Below are positions 1 through 27,366 of a stretch of DNA of 64,000 nt, in pieces. The position numbers and the translations under genes were made by a program. The notes below the pieces were generated by a model that was given only the letters and a program-made list of their open reading frames with translations, was not told where the DNA came from and did not search any database. Source of the DNA: Scylla paramamosain. Taxonomy: Eukaryota; Arthropoda; Malacostraca; Decapoda; Portunidae. The stretch covers positions 420,001-484,000 of the forward strand of contig NC_087161.1 in the NCBI RefSeq assembly GCF_035594125.1, read 5' to 3'. The number at the start of each line of letters is the position of its first letter. Position 1 is the stretch's first letter.

Positions 1-34
1 TAACAAATATTGCAACAAGAGCAACAGCAACAAG

Positions 35-104
<70 letters not shown>
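35..104. repeat. (TAC)n microsatellite
   Basis: Uninterrupted ACT/TAC trinucleotide run about 70 bp long, followed by short CAC-rich and AAC-rich patches to about 180. It lies upstream of the first visible SPOP exon. No gene is seen in 1-269. Confidence 0.95.
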
Positions 105-108
<4 letters not shown>

Positions 109-352
109 TAACTACTACTACTGGTGTTATCACCACACCACCACCACCCTTACTGTATTTTAATGCTACCAATACTACCACTACCTCATCATCATTAGTA
201 AACATTAGAGTACTGTTTCAACACACAATCACACACTCATTCACTCACCGTTCCATCTCCCTCTCACAGTTGGCCACGCCCACTCAGTCTTGGGCGGAGG
301 CGGCGGCGGTGGCGGAGGCGGCGGCGGCCACGTCAGCTCGGGTGCCTCCAGC

Positions 353-14215
<13,863 letters not shown>

Positions 14216-14488
14216 GCCTGGCCACAGACCCCACCCACAGACTGCCTCAGGCCTGCCCAGCCTGCCCCCATGCCCCCCTGCAGCACCCTCACCCCACCCA
14301 ATGCCCTGCTGTGGCTTGGGGGGTATCTGGGGGGGGAGGGCGAGGGCGGGCCACCCTTCCCACCAGTCAAGAGTACAATCCAGGGAGGCGCTCCCACCCA
14401 CTCAGGATGGCCGGACCGACCTCTCGGCCCACCGTGGCCGCACGGACCAAGAGACGAGGCCAACACTTGATCTCAGTGCAGACACAAG

Positions 14489-14857
<369 letters not shown>

Positions 14858-15707
14858 CTCACCCAAGCTGCAGACAGCTTGCAGCATGACCCTTGAGGAC
14901 TCTGCTCCCCCTCCTCACCACACCCAGTACACCCACAACCCCTGGAGGCCTCACCCCCCCAGGCTGCCCCACCCCTGCCCTGCCAGGACTCCTGGGGCAC
15001 ATGGGGTAAGGAAGTGTGAATCCTCTGCAATGTACAAGGTTTACTTTAGTCTGTGCTTTCGTAGGTTATAGAAAACGGGCTCGTGGCTCAGTGAAAACAG
15101 CTATCGGGACCCTCCTCATCCTCCTCCTCCTTCACAACCACCACCACCACCACCACCACCTCCTCATCTTCCTCCTCCTCCCTCCTCTTCCTTGCCCTCT
15201 CCCTCACTCCCCTTGCCTGGTGACTGGTAATGAGGGAGGGAAGGAAGTGACCCTCATCACAACCTCACAACCTCAAGTGAATGAGTGCTGAAATTAATGT
15301 GAAAAAATAGAAAGAAAGAAAACACAAAATGAACAGAAAGATTCCCAAAGAGATGCCTCGTGGAGCACCCACCCACCCACCCACCACTCCGCCCCCCACC
15401 AACCATCCCCACACACCCACCCCACCGTAACACCCCCTCACCAGTGCAGCAGAGACTGAAGAAAAAAAAAAAAGACGACTAAGTTGGTGATAACCCTTCC
15501 CATTCACCCCCTCTCAACCCCCCTCACTCCCCTCACCCCACCTCACACCCCCAAACTGAAGACAGACGGTGTGTGATTTGCACTGCCTCAGTTGAAAATA
15601 TGTGTGGCGGAAGTAAACAAACAAACTATTGATGGATGGGTGGAAATGTGACGCTAAGAAAGGAAGGAAGGAAGGATAGGGGTTGGTAGAGAAAAGTCCT
15701 GCGAGGG

Positions 15708-18086
<2,379 letters not shown>

Positions 18087-18348
18087 TTGTTTGCGCATGT
18101 CAGGCAACCATCCCCTGGCTCTTCCTCACCACCCCCTCCTCATCTTCCTCCTCTTCCTCCTCCTCCACCTTCTCCATGCAGGGTGTGAAAGGGGTAGGGG
18201 ACTGGGGACTTCGGGGCTGGCCATGGGGTGGGGAGGGGCAGTAATCACGGCGCCTCTCGGGTAATGAAGGAAAGAAAGGACTACATTGTGAGGCGGGGAG
18301 AGTCGGGCCAGTGTGGACGCCCGACTCACCACCATTAAAATCTTGGTT

Positions 18349-18354
18349 AATAAA
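18349..18354 (+). terminator. Candidate polyadenylation signal AATAAA
   Basis: AATAAA in GGTTAATAAATCG, 4.1 kb after the SPOP stop. It is one of several AATAAA motifs in an AT-rich region, so its use by SPOP is only a possibility. Confidence 0.25.
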
Positions 18355-19480
18355 TCGATGAACTGATGTTTTTATGAACCTTCCTTCGTGGTGAATGAAA
18401 TGGGACGGCCTGTATTCAGAACAGAAACACTGCCAGAGATGACTGATTATCTTGCCGATTTCTCAATACTATAATTCTTGCTGATCACCCACTGAGATCG
18501 GCCCCGAGGACATGTTCCGGCCTGTGGGTTCCAATATTTTTTATATTTTCCTTAATTACTTTACTCGGCTTCTATAGTAAGTTTTTATGGTTTCTAAAAA
18601 TATTTTGTTGCTGTTGAAGTGTTTTTATTGCTTCAGTTAAGTAACTGGGCTGAATTTTGTGTATTTTTTTTTATGTAAATATAGGGCCGTTTTCACGGTT
18701 ATTTCTACCCACCCCGGTTCTTGGCTTTTTTATTTGAGGCTGTAGTGAAGCTTTTATTGCTTTAAAAAATCGTTTATGATTTTTTAAATGTTTTGCGTTC
18801 CTGTTGAGTTGAGTATGTGCATTTTGAAATGGTTTTTAGTTCCGTTAAAAGTGGCGATTTTGTCATTTTTTAGATTCCTTATTTCTCTATTTCAGCTTGT
18901 AACTAACTTTGCATTGCTTGAAAAAATAGTTCCGATTTTTTAAAGTTTTTTTAGTGGTGTAAAGTGAAATGGGCGGACTTTTGAATGGTTATAATGGTGT
19001 CAAAAGTTCCAACACTTTTTCCATATTTGTGTTGATATTTCTTTACAACTACTCAGGTTGGAGATGTTTTGATACTGTGAATATTAATTTAAGTAATTAT
19101 CAAATCATAAAATAGAATGCATTCCAGCCTAGCTTCATTTTTTGTAGGGGTCAATTTCAAAATGAAATACGTTACGTACGTAAGCCAGCGGCCGGGGGCA
19201 CTCGCCTGTGACGTCATCAACAGACTGGGACTTCTCCGGCTCCAGTGTCTCTTGGTCACTATTTACCGTAATTTCCAGTGTTTTCCAAGTATTTCCAGCT
19301 CTTTTTAAACTCAGGTACGTAGATAGTAGTAGTAGAAGGAGGAAGAAATAAGGAGAAATGGAGGAGGAGGAGGAAGAAATAAGGAGAAATGGAGGAGGAG
19401 GAGGAGGAGGAGACAAAACAAGTAAATGGCAAGAAGACAATCTTTAGCTTAGTTTCCCTTGATGCGCTGCCATTCTCTAT
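18355..19480. other. Intergenic sequence, no gene recognised
   Basis: T-rich sequence with several TTTTTAAA and ATTTTTT patches. A short GC-rich island at about 19180-19255 contains a CRE palindrome. The short open frames show no recognisable protein. Confidence 0.5.
19209..19216. promoter_or_regulatory. CRE-like palindrome TGACGTCA
   Basis: A perfect 8-bp CREB/ATF consensus in the only GC-rich stretch between SPOP and the eIF3B exon. A single site; a promoter role is speculative. Confidence 0.3.
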
Positions 19481-20140
19481 TATTTGGTGTGTTTTGGGTT
19501 CTTTAAGTGTGTTTTAGGTGTATTTGGGAGTGTTGTGGGGTGTTTTGAGTGTGTGTTAGGTGTGTTTAGGAGTGTTTTGGGTGTATATTAGCTGTTATCA
19601 GTGTGTTTTGGATGAATTTTTGGTGTTTAAGTGTGGTTTAGGTTATTTCTAGGAGTATCTTATGTGTTTTAAGTGTTGTGGAGTGTTTTGAGTGTATTGT
19701 GGAGTGTTTTTGTGTGTTTGAAGGTGTATTGAGTGAGTGTGAGTGTGTCTTGAGTTTATTTTGGGTGTTTTAAGTGCTTTTTGGGTAAGTTTTTGGGTGT
19801 GTGTGGGGTCTTTTGGGTGAATTTGAGTATGTGTGGAGTGTTCTGGGTGCGTTTGGGTGTGTTAGTTGTGTATTCTGTGGTGATGTCGGTGTTTTGGGAT
19901 GTTTTAAGTGTGTTTTGGATGTTTTAAGTGTGTTTGGATGAGTTTTGTGGGTATTTGGGTGTGTTTTGGGTATGTTTTGAGTGTGTTTGGGTGAGTTTTG
20001 TGGAGATATTGGTGTGTTGAGTGTGTTTGGGTGAGTTTTGTGGGTATTTTGGTGTGTTTTGGGTGTGTTTTGGATGTTTTGAGTGTGTTTTGCATGTGTT
20101 TGGGTGAGTTTTGGCCTCTCTCCTTTCTAGGGACTCAAAA
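19480..20140. repeat. Degenerate GTGTTTTGGGTGT tandem array
   Basis: About 650 bp of irregular 10-25 bp units built on GTGTTTTGGGTGTGTTTGGG, more regular toward 19900-20100. The opposite strand reads Lys/His/Thr/Pro repeats and is not a gene. It ends 200 bp before the eIF3B exon. Confidence 0.8.
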
Positions 20141-20173
20141 GACAAGAGTTTTGTAGGTATTTTGGTGTGTCTA

Positions 20174-20196
20174 ACTACTACTACTACTACTACTTA

Positions 20197-20250
<54 letters not shown>

Positions 20251-20251
20251 A
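20174..20251. repeat. (ACT)n microsatellite
   Basis: About 78 bp of ACT with one TAT interruption, just upstream of the eIF3B exon. Confidence 0.94.
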
Positions 20252-20349
20252 ACCAATCTTAACATAATCTACACTCAAAACCCTTCCTTCTCCCGCTCCT
20301 CGCCCCTTCTACCCCCTTCCCCCCCCAGTCACTTGTAGTACAATTACAG

Positions 20350-20521
20350 GTACATATTTCTGGAGTTCAAGGACAGGGCAGCAGCAGAGGAGGCAGTGAG
20401 GCAGAGGAACAATTACAAGCTAGACAAGCAGCACACGTTTCTCTGTAATCTCTTCACGGACTTTGAGAAATACGACAACATACCTGAGGAGTTTGTCGCA
20501 CCTGTCCCCGAGCCTTATAAG
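20350..20521 (+). CDS. EIF3B: eIF3B: single internal exon (end of RRM)
   Basis: eIF3B is the scaffold subunit of translation initiation factor 3, acting on the 40S ribosome. The exon reads YIFLEFKDRAAAEEAV, then NNYKLDKQHTF, NLFTDFEKY and ends PEPYK. That is the last beta-alpha part of the N-terminal RRM and the conserved linker before the beta-propeller. The family has YIFLEY, YKLDKQHTF and NLFTDFDKY at the same place. Acceptor ATTACAG at 20349, donor AAG|GTTTGT at 20522. No frameshift or stop. I could not find the preceding RRM exon upstream nor the following DLGNLRYW-type exon anywhere downstream on this strand, so only this piece of the gene is here. It may be one exon of a gene with very long introns, a misplaced contig piece, or an exon-bearing duplication. 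Confidence 0.9.
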
Positions 20522-20553
20522 GTTTGTGGGGGGGGACTGTGGGGGTGAGGGAG

Positions 20554-20555
<2 letters not shown>

Positions 20556-20595
<40 letters not shown>

Positions 20596-20611
20596 GGCAG
20601 GTTTGTGTGTT

Positions 20612-20652
<41 letters not shown>
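20556..20652. repeat. (GT)n and (GA)n microsatellites
   Basis: (GT)n 20556-20592 and (GA)n 20615-20652, immediately after the eIF3B donor. Confidence 0.93.
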
Positions 20653-20655
<3 letters not shown>

Positions 20656-20670
20656 TGTGTCTCGCTTCAA

Positions 20671-21130
20671 CTAGAGCCTTTTGAATGCTGAAATCGTATT
20701 AATCTGTCACTAGAACCGTAAAAACACCCTTAAAAACCCGTGTCGCTTCATCTAGAGCCTTTTGAATACTGAAATCTTGTTAATCTGTCACTAGAATCGT
20801 AAAAACACCCTTAAAAACCCATATAACTTCATCTAGAGCCTTTTGAATGCTGAAATCTTGTTAATCTGTCACTAGAACCGTAAAAACACCCTTAAAAACC
20901 CGTGTCGTTTCATCTCGAGCCTTTTGAATGCTGAAATCCTGTTAATCTGTCACTAGAATCGCAAAAACACCCTTAAAAACCCATATAACTTCATCTAGAG
21001 CCTTTTGAATGCTGAAATCTTGTTAATCTGTCACTAGAATCGTAAAAACACCCTTAAAAACCCATATAATTTCATCTAGAGCCTTTTGAATGCTGAAATC
21101 TTGTTAATCTGTCACTAGAACCGTAAAAAT
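20671..21130. repeat. 81-bp minisatellite with alternating subtypes
   Basis: CTAGAGCCTTTTGAATGCTG recurs at 20671, 20752, 20833, 20914, 20995 and 21076, an exact 81-bp period, about 5.7 copies. Units alternate between a CGTGTCG and a CATATAA variant (the last two share CATATAA), suggesting a 162-bp higher-order unit. Substitutions are few. Confidence 0.95.
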
Positions 21131-21748
21131 TTGACTTCGTCTTCGTTTTTCTCATTTCTTTGCACTAATATCAACAGTGTATGTAATAACTTGCATTAAG
21201 GAGACAAAATACGAATTAATATTGTCCTTTATTTGATAATTTTACGGTAATATATAAAGAAAACCTCTAATCGAGAAATATTATGATAGCCTTCCAGAAG
21301 ATTCCTAAATACGTTCGGACAAAACCGGTGAATCATGCCGTTTAAATTCTGGAAAATATTAAATAAACAATAACAAACCTCAATCAGACCATACAACACC
21401 GTAAAAATATTCGACAACATATTGATAATCATAAATCGGCCACAAACAATGACGGAGAGAAGAGAAATACGAATGACAGTAAACAGAGGACAGTGTGGCC
21501 AACTCGGGGGAATCTCTGTAGGGATTGGATGAAAGAAGAGGAAGAGGAGGAAGGAAGAGAGAATGAAATGTTTGGTATTGCTTTTTTTTATTATTTATTC
21601 CTTTTATTTTTTTCTTCTTTTCTTCTTTCTATAATACTTATCGTCCTCTTCTTCCTTCTCCATTTTCATTCTTTCATTTCTTCCTTTCTTCTCTTCCGTC
21701 TCTTAATATCCTCATCTTCTTTATCTTCCTCCTCTCCCTCCTCCTCAT

Positions 21749-21817
<69 letters not shown>

Positions 21818-22099
21818 GCTAAACAGCTGAACCCTGCAATTACCAGTACCTGAAGCATGATGTCAGATGTTTGTATGAAACACTGAACATATTAAATATA
21901 CGAAGATGGTGTGACATAGCAGTCCACAAACAAGTTAGGGAAAAATATAGACAGGGAAACGAGAAAGCGAAAGTGAAAGAAATCGCACATAAATAAGGAA
22001 CAAGGAAGGATATTGATTGATTGATAAGTTTATTGTTGTATAGAAGTACAAAGGAAGGCCATCGAAAGAAAGCATGAGAAAACATGAACCCTATTTGGG
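21131..22099. other. AT-rich sequence with (CT)n, no gene recognised
   Basis: Contains (CT)n at 21753-21810 preceded by 150 bp of TTC-rich sequence. No coding or transposon signal otherwise. Confidence 0.5.
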
Positions 22100-22167
22100 G
22101 ACCGGCATCTCAGTAGGCCTTTTTTTTTTATTGGAATTTTGTTGCTCTTGAATTGTGTTCCTCCTAC

Positions 22168-22200
<33 letters not shown>
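22100..22200 (+). mobile_element. LINE-A 3'-terminal fragment ending in (GA)n
   Basis: Only the last 70 bp of LINE-A: GGGACCGGCATCTC, a T run, TTGGAATTTTGTTGCTCTTG and CCTCCTACATAA. The place of the usual poly-A is taken by (GA)n (22172-22200). Confidence 0.85.
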
Positions 22201-22203
<3 letters not shown>

Positions 22204-22208
22204 CCGTA

Positions 22209-22234
22209 GCACGTCGTAGCTGCTGACGACGTGC
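22209..22234. other. 9-bp stem hairpin
   Basis: GCACGTCGT and ACGACGTGC flank an 8-base loop. It is a perfect GC-rich stem just after the (GA)n. No known family recognised. Confidence 0.4.
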
Positions 22235-22384
22235 CGGATGTATATATAGAAGAACAAGACCAGTAATCTCCTACATAGCAAGTAAACAACTTAACGAAGT
22301 GTCCTGTAGTTTTTCTCCAATTATTAATGATATGTATTTAGGAAAGTGTTTTGTTTGTTAAGGGCATTGTTGTTTTTTCATTAC

Positions 22385-22539
<155 letters not shown>

Positions 22540-25277
22540 CCTAAATTCTGCTGTATTTGGAAAGTGTCAGTTTTGCATAATATTTGGAATAATTACATAT
22601 GTACGACAATTTTACCAGAAGTACAATAATTTCAACCTGTGTAGTACGATAATATGGCCAAAACAATCTGGCAACGTTGCTGCAAAGGCGAAACAGCAGC
22701 TGCTCACAGGAGTGGTGACGCCTGTCAGAATATCCTACCGCTCCACATGCTCCAGCCCAACCATGATGCGGTGACAACAGTAGCTCAGCCGTGTTACAGG
22801 AACAGCAGAAGCCTCAGCTAGGGTATTGTGGCAGGAGACGAGGATTGATGGAGATACGGTGACTGCTTCACCTTGTATTCATCTGTCAGACTTGCTTCTC
22901 AGCCTTCAAACCATCAAACCTGCAGCGCTCATTTTAACTCTGCCAGTTGGGTCGCGTCCGGCAGGTATGAGTTGCCAGTTGTGTATTTTTCTTGCAGTGC
23001 TACCAGGTCAGGCGAGGATAGGTTAGGTTAGGGGCAACTCAGACCTGCCAGGGACACGTCCCAGCCATCCGGGGATCCCATGTCTCCACCAGTTCCCACA
23101 AGCATGGTAAGCCATACCAATTGTAGCTCCTTATATATTCTTTAGTCATCCCTCCCCACCTTCTACAAACTAGGGGATTTGGTGGGAAGGCGGGGTTTCG
23201 GGTGGAGGACTCAAAAAATTAGTAAAATTTGGCCTCAGAGTAAAACCTACAGGAAAAGTAATTCCTTTTCGGGAATTTTTGGGGCAGGTGGAACAAATGA
23301 CTAAAATTTGGGTTTCCTAACCCAATGGGGGAGCTACCTCCTCTCCCCCTCGACCTTCCTTAACCTAACCAAGCGGGGGCTTGCACCAGGGAGAACAATA
23401 CCAGTCTTAAGCGTCTTGCTGCCTTGCTGCTTACCAGAAACCATGAAACAGTGAAGTACCGTCAAGTCTCCCATCACACCATGTGGATGATTAATTATCA
23501 TACTCACATTGTGAAGTACTAGGTCTGAGCATGTCATGAGATGATTTTTGTATTTTTCAGTATTTTTTGTATTTTCAACTCGGCTGGTTCCCTTAAGTCC
23601 AGCACAACCTTCCACAATTCCCACAATCTTTCTCTTCCAAGACAAGCTTGTGATGGACACACAAGTCAAACAGATCCCTTGTTTTGTGCAGTAACATAGC
23701 TAAAGTCAATCAATCCAACATGGCAATCTGCATGTCTGTGGCCATGGCATAATAAACTGATGTGGTGCTAGGGCCAGTTAGGTGTGATGCCATGTCACAC
23801 CTCCAGTGTGCAGAGCCACACATTCTGTCTTTTGATTGGCAGCTCTCAAGTGGTGTGATGCCACATCATGGTTCCAATGCACAGGTCCACACATTCTGTC
23901 TTTTGATTGGCAGCTCTCAAGTGGTGTGATGCCATGTCATGCTTCCAGTGTGCAGGTCCAAGCATGTGTTGTGATTGGAAGATCAATCAACTAATCATCA
24001 ACATACAAACACACACATTACTCTGTGCCTTCACAGGAGCTTCATCTGTATGAACTTAGAATTTGTGAGACACCTACCAGATTTTTAAAGTTGATGTGGA
24101 CACACTAAAGCCATCCCCCAAATAAAATCACCTGAAATGTGTTGCATATTAAGTATCTCATCACCATATGTGAATATTTTGCTGCTTCATCAGGAGATGC
24201 TATTGGTTAGATCATCACACAGCATGCTTGGGTGCCTTGGTAGACAGGTGGAGTTGTGTGTGTGGGAGGGGGTAAGCATATACTTGATATGCAACACTAA
24301 CCATTGGGGTCTCTTGGTCCAGCACTCCCCTTCCCAGTTATGGCTGTGTGATACCTGAGTTCCTGTATCAAGACTTCTTAGTGTGATCCTCTTAGTGTGT
24401 TTTATGGAATGATTTATTCTGAAATACTGTGATTTGGAGAATTAGTCTTTGCTGTGTAAGTGAATGATATCTTAAAGCCAAACCTAAGCAAACATTTAAC
24501 CTTCTAATCTCAGGGGAGGGAGGAATCCCATTTAATGAAGCCAACTGCTGTCTGTAATTCTCTCACCTTAGTAAGTCATGTTTAATCACAGTTCTATGAC
24601 AGGTAACAGTTAAAATTAATGGCTTCAAATACAAATGGGGAGGTAATTAGAGGGGTACACAAAGATTGGTTTTAAAACAAAACTGCACATGCTGCTGTCC
24701 ACAAATGACCAGCCATCAGTAATGTGCCAGCTTATTAAGGATTGCCAAATGATCTGTAGATAATAGCCAGTGACTTAAAAAAAAAGAAAAAAAAATCAGG
24801 AGTTTCATTGCCAAGGGATAGGAGGGTAATGAGAAAATAACAGATGGTGATTTTGGTAGTTTACAAAAAGTATAAAAATATAAATAAATTGCAATTGGGT
24901 AAAGGAAGCCCTAAGCACCCAAGTCAGGTAGGAGTGACCCTATCTAATTATCCCCCTGTTTTGGTGACCAGGAGAAGGGGAAACAGTGCCTGTTCTAACC
25001 TGACAGGAGATGAGGGAACCTGAGAGTGTGTGGCTATGGGTTGGTGACTGGTAGTGGGTGGAGGAAGGCGCCTGGATGCTGTGATGCTAGTTCTGTTGTC
25101 CCTGGGTGTCACCCCAGAAGATAGGGGTCAAATGGTCTTGTGATGCAGTGATTGTGGATAAGGCTGTGTTTGATGGGGGTTTAGTGACTGTAGTAGCTGC
25201 CACTGCTTCAGGACCACCTCAAAGCCACTGTAATTGCCATTAGACATGCCTGGGTAGGACAATGCTCGTCACTTCCT
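22540..25277. other. Intergenic sequence, no gene recognised
   Basis: No conserved protein is seen on either strand. A possible tiny first exon (ATG at 23080, nine codons, donor ATG|GTAAGC at 23106) has no visible partner. The region also holds a 71-bp tandem repeat at 23815-23965 and one GGTTAGGTTAGG at about 23020. Confidence 0.45.
23815..23965. repeat. 71-bp tandem repeat, about two copies
   Basis: CACATTCTGTCTTTTGATTG occurs at 23819 and 23890, followed each time by GCAGCTCTCAAGTGGTGTG; a third, diverged partial copy follows. Confidence 0.85.
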
Positions 25278-25284
25278 ATGTCCA

Positions 25285-25455
25285 ACATTTTGCCTCCGCT
25301 TGACATATTGTCATGTCCAGTCACTGTTTACTTCCTATGTGCCTGTCCACCGTGTCTGCTGGAAGGTTGGCGTCCACTTGACGTGTTGTGTCATGGCCAG
25401 TCACTGTTGTTTACTTCCTCTGTGCCCATTCACCGTGTCTGCTGGAGGGTTGGGA
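25285..25455. repeat. 83-bp tandem duplication
   Basis: CCGTGTCTGCTGGA occurs at 25350 and 25433; upstream CCAGTCACTGTTTACTTCCT blocks match between the copies. Confidence 0.85.
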
Positions 25456-25857
25456 GCACTGGGTAGGCTGCGTGGATTAGCACAGAAGTTGGGAGCTGGG
25501 AGGTCTGCCCTAGATGCAAGCTGGAGCCAAAAAGGAAGGCAGTAGCTGTGGAGAGGTTGGGCATTACCTCCCCCATCCTTCTGCAGAGATAATCTGCCTG
25601 ATGTGGCACTGCCTTCATTGGCTGTCTCTTGCTTTTGGACTACTTTTCGTCATTGGGTTTGTCTTCTCTTCTCCTTTTCACTATTATACCTATCCTAAAT
25701 CCTCCTTGATCTGGTTTTGGGAGAATTATCACTGGTAATCCTTTTGTGGGTTAACTCTCACATGGAAATGAACCAGAGATGTGCTGCACATGTGTTATGA
25801 TTGGAGGAAAGGGGACAGGAGTTGGGTAGATTTTTTGGGAAAGCCAAGTACCATGAT

Positions 25858-26752
<895 letters not shown>

Positions 26753-26754
26753 AT

Positions 26755-26955
26755 TATTTTCATCATGCATTTAATCTCGCAGATGACACAAATTAAGTTA
26801 ATAAAATCAGATTCTTCTACAATTACATTACTGACAGACTTGGATAAGGTGAATGGATGGAGAGATGTTGGGCAAATGCAAGTCAGTAATAGCAAATGCA
26901 AAGTACTTGGCATTGGTAGAGGGTCTGAAGACAAACTAACTTCCTTTTTCTAGTT
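26755..26955 (+). mobile_element. LINE reverse-transcriptase fragment
   Basis: A broken read gives FNLADDTN (frame 1), then DLDKVNGWRD and NSKCKVLGIGRGSEDKL, the FADDTK...DLD.L..W...NV.KCKVLHIGR pattern of CR1-like reverse transcriptases. About 200 bp only, with a frameshift between the blocks. Confidence 0.6.
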
Positions 26956-26959
26956 TTGC

Positions 26960-27366
26960 CCACCCAACAATGATAAGAATTAAAAAAATATATTTAACCA
27001 AAAATCATAACCATTTAGCTGGGCACCTTCAAAATTGTACAGAGCTCAAGACACCAAGTCATACCTTAGTTGACTAGAAGTGGACAGTTTGGCATGGTGT
27101 CAGTTACAAGGCTTAGAACAACAATAGTAGAGCTTGTTGTGGTTGCTAACTGGTCAAGACATCTGCTGACAATGAGTGGCTCTCCCACACATTCCTGATT
27201 TTACCATGATGGTCCCACATTTACCACATTGGCCACACACAGATGAGTTTTGTTCCATGAATTATATATGCAACTCATACATTTGATAATTTTTTACTTG
27301 ACAAATTTCTTAGCTGATGTGAAAAATTCAGGCATTTGTGTAAATCTAGTCTTGTTTACCAGTCAG
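26960..27366. other. No gene recognised
   Basis: AT-rich sequence between the LINE fragment and LINE-A copy 2. Confidence 0.5.

Noticed and set aside
19924..20145. Lys/His/Thr-rich - strand frame
   Set aside because: Translation of the degenerate GT-rich array.
20671..21130. CRISPR array
   Set aside because: The 81-bp repeat has no unique spacers, and the sequence is a eukaryotic nuclear genome; it is a minisatellite.
23080..23106. Nine-codon first exon ATG...GTAAGC
   Set aside because: A donor-like end is present, but no downstream exon in frame was found; too short to support.
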